Positions 1 through 7,685 of a DNA stretch of 53,789 bases are shown piece by piece (positions within the stretch are counted from its first letter, which is position 1; each line of letters begins with the position of its first letter). The stretch covers positions 1 through 53,789 of the forward strand of contig CALVST010000010.1 of the NCBI GenBank assembly GCA_944359365.1, in the 5' to 3' direction. Source of the DNA: an uncultured Clostridia bacterium (lineage in GTDB: Bacteria > Bacillota > Clostridia > Christensenellales > Borkfalkiaceae). A program made the position numbers and the translations under genes. Below the pieces are notes generated by a model, which saw nothing but the letters and a program-made list of their open reading frames with translations, did no database searches and was not told where the DNA came from.

Positions 1-903
1 TTCGCGCAGAGCGTCATCTGCCGCGAATGCGGCTACGTCGCAAAGTGCGCGTCCTGCGACGTTTCCCTCACTTACCACAGCGAAGAAAACTGCCTGAAAT
101 GCCATTACTGCGGCGCGCAGTACCATATGCTTTCCGCCTGCCCCGAATGCGGCAGCGTGCATCTGAGCTATACGGGCACGGGCACGCAGAAGATCGTGGG
201 GGAACTGAAAAAACTGTTTCCGTCCGCGCGCATCCTGCGCATGGACAACGACACGACTTCGGGCAAGGAAGGGCACTACAAAATACTCAAAGCGTTTTCG
301 GAGCGCGAGGCGGACATCCTCGTCGGCACGCAGATGGTGGCAAAGGGGCACGACTTCCCCGCGGTCACCCTCGTGGGCATACTCGACGCGGACATGAGCC
401 TGCATTTTTCCGATTACAGGAGCGGCGAACGCACCTTTCAGCTCGTCACGCAGGTCGCGGGCAGGAGCGGGCGTGCGGAAGAGCCGGGCAAAGTCGTTTT
501 GCAGACGTACGACCCCGAAAATTACATCCTGCGCTTTGCCGTAAACAACGATTACAAGGGCTTTTTCGAGCATCAGATATCCCTGCGCAAGGCGACCGAC
601 TTTCCGCCCTTTGCGAAGATCGTCCGCGTGATGGTCACGGCGGAGGACGACAAAAAGGCGCTCGAAACGCTCAAAGAGGTATGGTTTTCCCTCAAAGAAT
701 TGTATGACGGCCGGCCGGGCGAGTTCCTGTTTTTTAACAAGATGCGCGCGCCCGTCAGGCGGATACAGAACAAATTCCGCTATCAGGTGCTGATGCGGCT
801 GAAAAGCGATAAACTTCTTCCGGAAGTTTACGCCCGTTCGGTGCCGCATGCCTCGCGCGACGTTCTGGTGTACGTCGAGGAAAACCCGAACAATCTTTCG
901 TAA
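1..903 (+). CDS. priA: Primosomal protein N' (PriA helicase), 5'-truncated by the window edge
   Basis: The frame is open from base 1, so the start and N-terminal half lie outside; about 300 C-terminal residues are visible. PriA is the 3'-5' helicase that reloads the replisome at collapsed forks. The fragment opens in the zinc-binding insert, with the paired cysteines CREC, CASC, CHYC and CPEC in the first 50 residues. Helicase motif V follows (GTQMVAKGHDF, about visible residue 109), then motif VI (QVAGRSGR). The C-terminal domain ends with VYVEENPNNLS. The next gene, def, starts 43 bases downstream on the same strand, which is the standard priA-def-fmt order of Firmicutes. I see nothing broken in the visible part. 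Confidence 0.95.
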   Translation, partial: FAQSVICRECGYVAKCASCDVSLTYHSEENCLKCHYCGAQYHMLSACPECGSVHLSYTGTGTQKIVGELKKLFPSARILRMDNDTTSGKEGHYKILKAFSEREADILVGTQMVAKGHDFPAVTLVGILDADMSLHFSDYRSGERTFQLVTQVAGRSGRAEEPGKVVLQTYDPENYILRFAVNNDYKGFFEHQISLRKATDFPPFAKIVRVMVTAEDDKKALETLKEVWFSLKELYDGRPGEFLFFNKMRAPVRRIQNKFRYQVLMRLKSDKLLPEVYARSVPHASRDVLVYVEENPNNLS

Positions 904-946
904 CATAAGCGGGCGGCAGCCCTTTTCGGATAAAAAGGAGATAAAA

Positions 947-1405
947 ATGGCGATACGCAACGTGGTGCAGGTCGGCGACGACATACTGCGCAAAAAATGT
1001 TTCGAGGTGGAAAACTTCGACGAAAAACTTTGGCAGCTTTTGGACGATATGAAGGACACCGTCCGCAAAGAGGACGGCGCGGGGCTTGCCGCTCCGCAGG
1101 TCGGCGTTTTGCGCCGCGCGGTCGTCGTGGACGTGAAAGAGGGCTTTTACGAGCTCGTCAACCCCGTCATTTTGGAAGAAAAGGGGGAACAGCGCGGCTA
1201 TGAAGGCTGTCTTTCGGTGCGCGGAAAGCGGGGCATCGTATCCCGCCCGCTCGTCGTCAAGGTAGAGTATTCCGACAGAAAGGGAAAGCGCAAAAAACTC
1301 GTCGCGCGCGGATTTTTCGCCCGCGCGGTCTGCCACGAACTCGACCATCTGGACGGCATTTTGTATACCGACCGCGCCGAAAAGGTGGAAACGGAAAAGG
1401 AATAG
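947..1405 (+). CDS. def: Peptide deformylase
   Basis: This 152-residue enzyme removes the N-formyl group from nascent proteins. All three family motifs are present: GAGLAAPQ (residues 44-51, Gln51 near the active site), EGCLS (metal ligand Cys88) and HELDH (ligands His130 and His134, catalytic Glu131). I chose the ATG at 947 because it has a strong AAGGAG site (about 935-940) at good spacing and matches the usual family N-terminus; the frame stays open upstream but has no good site there. fmt follows after 4 bases. The pair supplies the two ends of the formyl-methionine cycle and is very probably co-transcribed. The protein is at the short end for the family but no domain is missing. Confidence 0.96.
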   Translation: MAIRNVVQVGDDILRKKCFEVENFDEKLWQLLDDMKDTVRKEDGAGLAAPQVGVLRRAVVVDVKEGFYELVNPVILEEKGEQRGYEGCLSVRGKRGIVSRPLVVKVEYSDRKGKRKKLVARGFFARAVCHELDHLDGILYTDRAEKVETEKE

Positions 1406-1409
1406 GAAT

Positions 1410-2345
1410 ATGAGAATCGTCTACGCGGGCGCGCCGGAATTTTCCGTCGCGCCCCTCAAAAGTTTAACGGACGCGGGCTTTTGCGTCGTTGCCGCCGTCA
1501 CGCAACCGGATAAACCCGTCGGCAGAAAGGCGATCCTTACGCCCACGCCGCTCAAAAGTTACGCGCTTTCGCAGGGCATCCCCGTGTACGATTTCGCAAA
1601 AATACGCGAACATGTTTCCGAACTGCTGGCGCTCGGGGCGGACGTCATGGTCACCTGCGCATACGGGCAGCTGCTCACGCAGGAAGTGCTGAGCGCCTTC
1701 CCGAAAGGGGTATACAATATACACGCATCCCTTCTGCCCCGCTGGCGGGGCGCGTCGCCCATTCAGCACGCGATCCTTGCGGGGGATGAAAAGACGGGCG
1801 TCACCGTCATGAAAACGGACATCGGGCTGGACACGGGCGATATGCTCCTCTGCGAAGAGATGGCTGTATCGCCCGCCGATACAGCGGCAACGCTCTCCGA
1901 AAAACTGTCTTTGCTCGGCGGCGGGTGCATCGTAAGGGCGCTCAAAGAGCTCGAAGCGGGCACTGCCGTGTTTACCAAGCAGGACGGCGCGCGGGCGACT
2001 CTCTGCAAAAAGATCAAAAAAGAGGAGTGCGTTGTCAACTTTTCCCGCCCCGCGAAAGAGGTGTGCGATCTTATCCGTGCGATGAATCCTTCGCCCCTCG
2101 CTTACGCTTTTCTGAACGGTAAACTCGTCAATTTCTATTTTGCGGAACCGTGCGAATGCGCGGAAAACGCCGAAGCGGGCAGGGTGGTGCGCGCAGACAA
2201 GACGGGCGTATACGTTGCCGCGGGCGGCGGGTGCGTGAAGATCACCGAATTGCAGCTCGAAGGGGGCAAGCGCATGCGCGCGGCGGACGCGGTGAACGGC
2301 AGGAAGATCGCCGTCGGCGATGCGTTCGCAAAGGAGCGCGCATGA
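1410..2345 (+). CDS. fmt: Methionyl-tRNA formyltransferase
   Basis: This 311-residue protein transfers a formyl group from 10-formyl-tetrahydrofolate to initiator Met-tRNA. The N-terminal Rossmann-like catalytic domain carries VYNIHASLLPRWRGASPIQ (about 101-119), with the catalytic Asn103 and His105, and GLDTGD (139-144) with the catalytic Asp. The C-terminal OB-like tRNA-binding domain starts near residue 205. The start is ATG, 4 bases after the def stop. The stop overlaps the rsmB start in an ATGA, so translational coupling is likely. Length and motifs are normal. Confidence 0.96.
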   Translation: MRIVYAGAPEFSVAPLKSLTDAGFCVVAAVTQPDKPVGRKAILTPTPLKSYALSQGIPVYDFAKIREHVSELLALGADVMVTCAYGQLLTQEVLSAFPKGVYNIHASLLPRWRGASPIQHAILAGDEKTGVTVMKTDIGLDTGDMLLCEEMAVSPADTAATLSEKLSLLGGGCIVRALKELEAGTAVFTKQDGARATLCKKIKKEECVVNFSRPAKEVCDLIRAMNPSPLAYAFLNGKLVNFYFAEPCECAENAEAGRVVRADKTGVYVAAGGGCVKITELQLEGGKRMRAADAVNGRKIAVGDAFAKERA

Positions 2346-3586
2346 CCAATCCGCTCGCAGATCCCTATTTTATCCTGAACAAAGTTTACGGCGGCGGCGC
2401 GTACCTCAAACAGGCGATCGCCGAAACGCCGGTCGAGGAGCAAAACCGCGCCCGCACGGTCAGGATCGTGTACGGCGTGATGGAAAACGACATTTATCTC
2501 GAACATTGCATCCGCGCGTTCGCGCCGAAGAACCCCAAACTGCCCGTGCGCATCGTGCTGAAAATTTCCGTGTACATGCTCCTGTTTTTGGGCAAAAAGA
2601 AGTACATGGTCACGGATAACGCCGTTTCCCTCGTAAAAAAGCTCGGCAAAGGGGGCGCGGCGGGCTTCGTGAACGCGTTTTTGCGCGCGTTCGACGCCGA
2701 TAAGGTCAAACTGCCCGCAGGGGAACTTGCGGCGCTTTCGGTCAGAGCGTCCTATCCGCAGTTCGCCCTTACCCGCCTTATAAAGGCATACGGGAAGGAC
2801 GCGGCGGAAAAGATCGCCTCTTTCCGCGCAGAGGGCGTTTCTGTGCGCTTTTGCTGCGACGAGGAAAAGCTCGGCGGCTATCTCGCGGGCGGGGAGTATC
2901 AAAAAACCCCGTTTGCGGATACCTATATTTTCCGCAATTTCGCGCGGGGCGAAGGTTACGACGAGGGGGAATATACCTTTCAGTCGGTCGGCTCGGTCGC
3001 GATCGCCGCGGGGGTGGAGCCGTGCGAAAACGTATTGGACGCCTGCGCCGCGCCCGGCGGCAAGAGCGTTTTATTGTCGGAAAAGTGCGCAAAGGTCACG
3101 TCCTTCGAACTGCACCCGCACCGCACTGCGCTCATAGAAAGCTATGCAAAGCGCATGCACCGCGAAAATATAACCGTCGTATGCCGCGATTCTTCCGTTT
3201 ACGACGGCGCATATGCGGAAAAATTCGACGCCGTTCTGGTGGACGCGCCCTGCACGGGGTACGGCGTGGTATCGGAAAACCCCGACATCAAGTTTTTCCG
3301 TAAGGAGGAGGACATCGCCGCGCTCGCAAAGGCGCAGCGCGCCATTCTCGCCGCGTGCGCCGGGTATGTAAAAAAGGGCGGGTATTTGTATTATTCCACC
3401 TGTTCCGTGTTCGAAGAGGAAAACGACGCCGTTATAGGCGCGTTCCTCGCGGAAAACCCCGGATTTTCGCCCGAAGCGGCGGACAGCCCGCTCGGGCATA
3501 TCAAGACGAAGTACGGGCTGCAATTTCTGCCGCACATATCGCTCGGCGCGGGCTTTTACTTTTGCAAAATGAAGAGGAAAGCATGA
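2342..3586 (+). CDS. rsmB: 16S rRNA (cytosine-967-C5)-methyltransferase RsmB
   Basis: This protein has 414 residues. The first ~140 form a NusB-like RNA-binding helical domain and the rest is a SAM-dependent methyltransferase of the NOP2/Sun family. SAM motif I is DACAAPGGKS, motif IV is DAPCTGYG, and the catalytic-cysteine motif is YSTCSVFEEEN. Both conserved cysteines of the two-cysteine m5C mechanism are present. The ATG overlaps the fmt stop (ATGA at 2342-2345), which fixes the start. The stop overlaps rlmN in the same way. Assignment to position 967 of 16S rRNA is by family and operon position. Confidence 0.94.
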   Translation: MTNPLADPYFILNKVYGGGAYLKQAIAETPVEEQNRARTVRIVYGVMENDIYLEHCIRAFAPKNPKLPVRIVLKISVYMLLFLGKKKYMVTDNAVSLVKKLGKGGAAGFVNAFLRAFDADKVKLPAGELAALSVRASYPQFALTRLIKAYGKDAAEKIASFRAEGVSVRFCCDEEKLGGYLAGGEYQKTPFADTYIFRNFARGEGYDEGEYTFQSVGSVAIAAGVEPCENVLDACAAPGGKSVLLSEKCAKVTSFELHPHRTALIESYAKRMHRENITVVCRDSSVYDGAYAEKFDAVLVDAPCTGYGVVSENPDIKFFRKEEDIAALAKAQRAILAACAGYVKKGGYLYYSTCSVFEEENDAVIGAFLAENPGFSPEAADSPLGHIKTKYGLQFLPHISLGAGFYFCKMKRKA

Positions 3587-4623
3587 AAGAAATTTTACAG
3601 GACTTATCCTTTGAAGAGATGGAATCGCTCGTCCTGTCGCTGGGCGAAAAGAAATACCGCGCGGCTCAGCTTTGGCGGGGCTTGATGCAGGGCAAGAAAA
3701 TTTCGGACATCACCGACCTTTCCAAGGCGTTCAAGGCAAAACTTTTGGAGCGGTTCGAGGACGAGCCTGTGCGGATCGCGGAAACGCTCACCTCTTCCGA
3801 CGGCACCGAAAAATATCTGTTCGCCCTTGCGGACGGCAACATCATCGAGGGCGTATTCATGCGCTACAAATACGGGAACACGCAGTGCGTTTCCACGCAG
3901 GTGGGCTGCCGCATGAACTGCGCTTTCTGTGCCTCCGGGCTCGGAGGGTTGGTGCGGGATCTCACGGCGGGGGAAATATTGTCGCAGATCCTCGTCGTCA
4001 ACGCCCTGCACGGCGGCACGCCCGAAAAGCGTGCGGTCACGAACGTCGTGCTCATGGGCAGCGGCGAGCCGCTCGACAATTACGGCAACACGGTCAGATT
4101 CCTGCGCAACGTATCGCGGGAAGGCGGCATCGGCATCAGTCCTCGCAACATCTCCCTCTCAACCTGCGGCATCGTGCCGAAAATGTACGCGCTCGCGGAC
4201 GAGGGCATTCCCGTCAACCTGACCGTATCCCTGCACAATGCCGACGATGAAGAGCGCGCGCGCATCATGCCCGCCGCCAAGGCGTATAAAATTGCAGACA
4301 TCTTAAAGGCGTGCGACTATTATTTTGAAAAGACGGGGCGGCGGTACATCTTCGAATATTCCCTCATCCACGGGGAAAATGCCGACAGGCAGCATGCGGA
4401 AAAACTCATTTCCGTCCTCAAAGGGCGCCCCTGCCACGTCAACCTTATACGGCTCAACGAAGTGAAGGAGCGCGCGCTTTCGGGCGCGGACGAAAAGGAG
4501 GCGTACCGCTTTTTGGGCATGCTCGAGAAGGCGGGGCTTTCGGCAACGCTCAGAAGAAGGACGGGCGCGGACATAGGCGGCGCCTGCGGGCAGCTGCGTG
4601 CGAGCAGGCTGAAAGGGGAATAA
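3583..4623 (+). CDS. rlmN: Dual-specificity RNA methyltransferase RlmN (radical SAM)
   Basis: RlmN methylates C2 of A2503 in 23S rRNA and A37 in some tRNAs. The 346-residue protein has the radical-SAM cluster motif C-x3-C-x2-C as Cys109, Cys113 and Cys116 (GCRMNCAFC). The methyl-carrying cysteine lies near the C-terminus in GADIGGACGQL (Cys335). The SAM-binding GSGEPLDN motif is also present. The ATG overlaps the rsmB stop by 4 bases. The gene ends the first tightly packed block; a new promoter follows, and the phosphatase/kinase/GTPase trio often found next is missing. Confidence 0.96.
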   Translation: MKEILQDLSFEEMESLVLSLGEKKYRAAQLWRGLMQGKKISDITDLSKAFKAKLLERFEDEPVRIAETLTSSDGTEKYLFALADGNIIEGVFMRYKYGNTQCVSTQVGCRMNCAFCASGLGGLVRDLTAGEILSQILVVNALHGGTPEKRAVTNVVLMGSGEPLDNYGNTVRFLRNVSREGGIGISPRNISLSTCGIVPKMYALADEGIPVNLTVSLHNADDEERARIMPAAKAYKIADILKACDYYFEKTGRRYIFEYSLIHGENADRQHAEKLISVLKGRPCHVNLIRLNEVKERALSGADEKEAYRFLGMLEKAGLSATLRRRTGADIGGACGQLRASRLKGE

Positions 4624-4663
4624 GGCGCGCTTGCGGATATTTTAAGCGAATTTCGGCAAAGCG

Positions 4664-4692
4664 TTGACAACGCGGCATGCTTTTGCTATCAT
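4664..4692 (+). promoter_or_regulatory. Probable sigma-A promoter of rpe-thiN-spoVM
   Basis: TTGACA (4664-4669), a 17-base spacer, then TATCAT (4687-4692). It lies in the 124-base gap between rlmN and rpe, so rpe-thiN-spoVM probably has its own transcription start. Confidence 0.7.
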
Positions 4693-4747
4693 AATATCGA
4701 AGTATAAAAGATGGCTTGCAATGGCGGACATAAGAAAAGAGGAAAAG

Positions 4748-5407
4748 ATGAACAACGAAATCAAGATCGCGCCGTCTATACTGTCGGCGGATTTCGCGGC
4801 GATGGGCGCGGCGGTGGAAAAGTTGGAAAAGTGCGGCGCCGACCTTATCCACTGCGACGTGATGGACGGGACTTTCGTGCCCAAGATCACCTTCGGCGGC
4901 GACATGATCGCCGCGGTGCGGCAGCACACCCTTTTGCCGCTCGACGTGCACCTGATGGTCGTAAATCCGCAGAATCAGGTGCGCGCGTTTGCCGAGGCGG
5001 GCGCGAGCATCATTACCGTGCACCGCGAGGCGTGCGGCGAGGACATTAAAAACGTGCTGCGCCTCATCAAAAACTGCGGCGCGCGCGCGGGAGTCGTCAT
5101 CAATCCCGACACTTCTTTGAAAGAGGTGTACGACTGCCTCGAATTGTGCGACCTTCTGCTCATCATGAGCGTCTATCCCGGTTTGGGCGGACAGAAATTC
5201 ATCGAACGGGTACTCCCAAAAGTGGAAGAGGCTCGGCGCATTTTCGACGCGCAGGGCGTTGCCAAAGATATCGAAATAGACGGCGGCATCACGGAGGCGA
5301 ACGTGCGCCGCGTGAAAGATGCGGGGGCGAACGTCATCGTGGCGGGCAGCACCGTGTTCAACGCGCCCGACATGGCAAAGACCATCGCCAATCTGCGCAC
5401 GCTGTAA
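4748..5407 (+). CDS. rpe: Ribulose-phosphate 3-epimerase
   Basis: This 219-residue TIM-barrel enzyme interconverts ribulose-5-phosphate and xylulose-5-phosphate in the pentose phosphate pathway. Family motifs are IAPSILSADF at the N-terminus, DVMDGTFVPKITFG, HLMVVNP, the loop MSVYPGLGGQKF and the phosphate-binding IDGGI. The ATG at 4748 is chosen for its AGAGGAAAAG site 6-12 bases upstream; an in-frame ATG at 4721 would add nine residues that do not look conserved. thiN starts 11 bases downstream. In Bacillus the same order is rsgA-rpe-thiN-spoVM, so this block is conserved although the genes before it are not. Confidence 0.95.
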   Translation: MNNEIKIAPSILSADFAAMGAAVEKLEKCGADLIHCDVMDGTFVPKITFGGDMIAAVRQHTLLPLDVHLMVVNPQNQVRAFAEAGASIITVHREACGEDIKNVLRLIKNCGARAGVVINPDTSLKEVYDCLELCDLLLIMSVYPGLGGQKFIERVLPKVEEARRIFDAQGVAKDIEIDGGITEANVRRVKDAGANVIVAGSTVFNAPDMAKTIANLRTL

Positions 5408-5418
5408 CGAGGCATATT

Positions 5419-6027
5419 TTGAAAGGCATCATACTGCTCAACGGAGAGCCTTACGCGGGCGATATCGAAAAGAGGGAAGGGGATATCGTGCTCGCGGCGG
5501 ACGGCGCTCTTTCGTGGGCGAAAGATAAAATAGAGATCGATATCACGGCGGGCGACTTCGATTCGCTCGGCTATGTGCCGGCAAATTCCGTCGTATACCC
5601 TTCCGAAAAGAATTTTACCGACGGCGAAATAGCGCTCGACCTGCTCATAGAAAGGGGCTGCCGCGAGATAGAAATTTACGGCGGCGGAGGCAGGCGGGAA
5701 GACCACTTTTTCGGCAATATGCAGCTTTTGTATGCGGCGTATCTTCGGGGCGTGAAGTGCGTCATGAAGACGGCGTATTCGGAAATTTACTGCGCTTCGG
5801 GCAGGGTGGCGTTTGAAAACAAGCGGGGGCGCACCGTATCGCTCGCACCCGTAGGGCTTTCGGCGCATATAATAAATAGCGAAGGGCTGAAATATCCGCT
5901 CCATGAGCTGACGCTTTCCGCGGGGAGCTGCCGCGGCGTAAGCAACATCGTGGAAGCCGACAGCGCGTTTGCCGACTGCGCGGAGGGCGTGCTCTTCGTA
6001 TTCGAAATAATGCCCGAAGGAGTGTAG
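5419..6027 (+). CDS. thiN: Thiamine pyrophosphokinase
   Basis: This enzyme makes thiamine diphosphate from thiamine and ATP. I start it at the TTG at 5419, preceded by GAGG (5409-5412) 6 bases away; no in-frame ATG lies near. That gives 202 residues. Diagnostic motifs are the substrate-binding AGDFDSLG (residues 44-51), TDGEIALDLLIERG, and the GGGGRREDHFFGN loop. A C-terminal beta-sandwich domain follows, ending near residue 200. No thiamine riboswitch is visible upstream. The next reading frame, the tiny spoVM, starts 3 bases after the stop, so the two are probably coupled. Confidence 0.92.
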   Translation: MKGIILLNGEPYAGDIEKREGDIVLAADGALSWAKDKIEIDITAGDFDSLGYVPANSVVYPSEKNFTDGEIALDLLIERGCREIEIYGGGGRREDHFFGNMQLLYAAYLRGVKCVMKTAYSEIYCASGRVAFENKRGRTVSLAPVGLSAHIINSEGLKYPLHELTLSAGSCRGVSNIVEADSAFADCAEGVLFVFEIMPEGV

Positions 6028-6030
6028 CGT

Positions 6031-6114
6031 TTGAAGATCATCTGCGTAAGGCCGCCGAGGGCGGTGCGCATGCTGTTGCGCTTGTTTGTACGCACGAGAG
6101 AAAAAAATACATAA
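6031..6114 (+). CDS. spoVM: Stage V sporulation protein M-like micropeptide (27 residues)
   Basis: A TTG start at 6031 follows a very strong AAGGAG (6017-6022) with an 8-base gap and opens a 27-codon frame ending at TAA 6112-6114. The product begins MKIICVRPPRAV and continues as a short amphipathic helix rich in Arg and Leu. Bacillus SpoVM is a 26-residue amphipathic peptide beginning MKFYTIKLP that marks the curved forespore membrane; Pro9 is functionally important there and is also Pro9 here. Position is the second argument: spoVM follows thiN directly in Bacillus. Sequence identity is low, as is normal for this family. It is too short for most gene callers. If right, it argues that the organism, or a recent ancestor, makes endospores. 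Confidence 0.75.
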   Translation: MKIICVRPPRAVRMLLRLFVRTREKNT

Positions 6115-6127
6115 TTTTGCCTTTGCA

Positions 6128-6158
6128 GCCGCCTCGCAGGGCTTTGCGGGGCGGCTTT
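6128..6158 (+). terminator. Probable rho-independent terminator after spoVM
   Basis: GCCGCC (6128-6133) pairs with GGCGGC (6150-6155), and CGCA pairs with TGCG inside it, around a 6-base loop. Only a short TTT follows, so it may be leaky. Confidence 0.5.
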
Positions 6159-6173
6159 GGCAGGATGCATATC

Positions 6174-6629
6174 ATGAAGATCAGAAAAATGGAGCGCGGC
6201 GACGGGGAAAAGACGCTGCGGCTCTTTTACGAAACGGTGCGAGCCGTCTGCTCGCGCGACTATACCGCGGCGCAGACAGCCGTATGGGCATCTCCGCGCG
6301 GCGAAACGGAGTGGACGAGCTCTTTTTTTGGCGAGGGGCGGCGCGCGCTCGTCGCCGAAGAGGGCGGCGAGATCGTCGGCTTTGCCGACATGACGCAAGA
6401 CGGGTATTTCGACCGCTTATATGTGCACAAAAACTTTCAGCGGCGGGGCGTCGCCGCGGCGCTTGCGGACGCGTTGGAAGAGGGGAGTGCGGCATCCTCT
6501 TTCACGGTGCATGCGTCCGTTACCGCGCGCGGTTTTTTTGAAAAGAGGGGGTACGTTCTCGTGCGCGAAAACATTGTCGAACGGGGCGGGGAAAAACTCG
6601 TCAACTTTTACATGAAGAAGGAGAAATGA
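6174..6629 (+). CDS. GNAT family N-acetyltransferase
   Basis: This 151-residue protein has the GNAT fold: beta strands around AEEGGEIVGFADM (about 61-73), then the acetyl-CoA pyrophosphate loop QRRGVA (89-94) with its following helix, and a C-terminal FFEKRGYVLVRE segment typical of the superfamily. I start it at the ATG at 6174, 8 bases after AGGA; an ATG at 6165 has no site. The acceptor cannot be told from sequence. The nitroreductase gene starts 4 bases after its stop, so the two are likely co-transcribed. Confidence 0.85.
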   Translation: MKIRKMERGDGEKTLRLFYETVRAVCSRDYTAAQTAVWASPRGETEWTSSFFGEGRRALVAEEGGEIVGFADMTQDGYFDRLYVHKNFQRRGVAAALADALEEGSAASSFTVHASVTARGFFEKRGYVLVRENIVERGGEKLVNFYMKKEK

Positions 6630-6633
6630 AAAA

Positions 6634-7305
6634 ATGACGTTGGAAGAAGCGGTATACGCCCGCCATTCCGTGCGGAGCTATACGGGAGAGGCATTGGCGA
6701 AAGGGGCGGCTTTCGCGCTCGAAGAGGAGATAGAAAAGTGCAATAAAGAGGGGGAGCTTTCGATGCGCCTCGTGCAGAACGAGCCGAAGGCGTTCAAGAG
6801 TTTTCTCGCAAAATACGGCAAATTTTCGGGCGTTACGAGTTACATCGTCCTTGCGGGCGAACAGGCGAAGGATCTGCGGGAGCGCGCGGGGTACTACGGC
6901 GAGCGGCTGGTTTTATCGGCGCAGACGCTCGGGCTGAATACCTGTTGGGCGGCGCTCACCTTCGGCAAGGGCGCGGTGAAAAAATCCGCGGGGCTGAAAA
7001 AGGGCGAAAAACTTGCCTGCGTCATCGCGGTGGGGTACGGCAAAACGCAGGGAGCCGCGCACAAAAGCAAAACTTTTAACGACGTTGCCGTCGCCAAAGA
7101 TGCGCCCGAATGGTTCCGGAAGGGCGTGGAATTTGCCCTTCTCGCGCCTACGGCGACCAATCAGCAGAAATTCCGCTTTACCCTTGTCGGGAACAAGGTG
7201 CTTGCGGAATGTACGGGCGGCTTTTACGGAGATATAGACCTCGGCATCGTGAAGTATCACTTCGAGTTGGGCGCGGGTACGGAGAATTTTGTCTGGAGCA
7301 AATAA
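6634..7305 (+). CDS. Nitroreductase family protein
   Basis: This 223-residue protein belongs to the FMN-dependent nitroreductase superfamily. The N-terminus, with VYARHSVRSYTGE (7-19), carries the flavin-contacting Arg-Ser motif, and the middle has the family segment ERLVLSAQTLGLNTCW (about 90-105). The C-terminal LLAPTATNQQKFRF matches the second flavin-binding segment (AxSxxNxQPW in many members). These enzymes reduce quinones, nitroaromatics or related compounds with NAD(P)H; the natural substrate is not predictable. AAGGAG precedes the start. It is the last gene of its strand before a strong shared terminator. Confidence 0.88.
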   Translation: MTLEEAVYARHSVRSYTGEALAKGAAFALEEEIEKCNKEGELSMRLVQNEPKAFKSFLAKYGKFSGVTSYIVLAGEQAKDLRERAGYYGERLVLSAQTLGLNTCWAALTFGKGAVKKSAGLKKGEKLACVIAVGYGKTQGAAHKSKTFNDVAVAKDAPEWFRKGVEFALLAPTATNQQKFRFTLVGNKVLAECTGGFYGDIDLGIVKYHFELGAGTENFVWSK

Positions 7306-7314
7306 TTTGTGTAT

Positions 7315-7359
7315 AAAACCGGCGCGGCGCACCTTGTACGGGTGCGCCGCGCCGGTTTT
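7315..7359. terminator. Strong bidirectional terminator between convergent genes
   Basis: A near-perfect stem, AAAACCGGCGCGGCGCACC paired with its complement at 7341-7359, closes a 7-base loop. T runs on both strands (TTTTTT on plus, AAAA on the left giving Ts on minus) let it serve the nitroreductase and the DUF3795 gene. Confidence 0.9.
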
Positions 7360-7367
7360 TTCGCTTT

Positions 7368-7685
7368 TCAGCGTTTTTGCAGCCGCCATATCATCTTTGC
7401 AAGGTTGGCGGCGTTTTCTTCGTCGGATATCGTCGGATCTTTGGTGAATTTTTCGCAGGGGAGGGCGGCGCATCCGCCGCAGTCGAGCAAGCTCTTTCCG
7501 TTTACGCAGCAATCGTATACCGCGCATACCGCCTGCCCCGTGTATTCGAGCCAATATACCCGCCCCTCGATTTCGCGGCAGCCCGCGCATTCGGAGGGGT
7601 ATTTCGCGCATTCTCCGCACGCCGCGCCGCAGGGCGCGGGAACTTCGGCGCCATTGAAGGGTAGTCCGCTTTTCGCACGCGTCAT
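7368..7685 (-). CDS. Cysteine-rich DUF3795-type protein
   Basis: This 105-residue protein has 11 cysteines, in an arrangement typical of the DUF3795 family: CGAACGECAKYPSECAGC near residues 19-36, then a second group (CAVYDCC, CGGCAALPCEKF, 54-80). It is probably a small soluble metal-binding protein; its function is unknown. I chose the ATG at 7685 because it has a GGAGG site directly upstream and the family motif starts soon after; the frame is open further up, overlapping rqcH, without a site. The start overlaps the rqcH stop in an ATGA, so it is translated from the rqcH message. It ends at the shared terminator. Confidence 0.85.
   Translation of the reverse strand: MTRAKSGLPFNGAEVPAPCGAACGECAKYPSECAGCREIEGRVYWLEYTGQAVCAVYDCCVNGKSLLDCGGCAALPCEKFTKDPTISDEENAANLAKMIWRLQKR

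Noticed and set aside
5300-5450. A thiamine (THI-element) riboswitch before thiN
   Set aside because: thiN starts 11 bases after rpe with no leader; no CTGAGA-type core is present.
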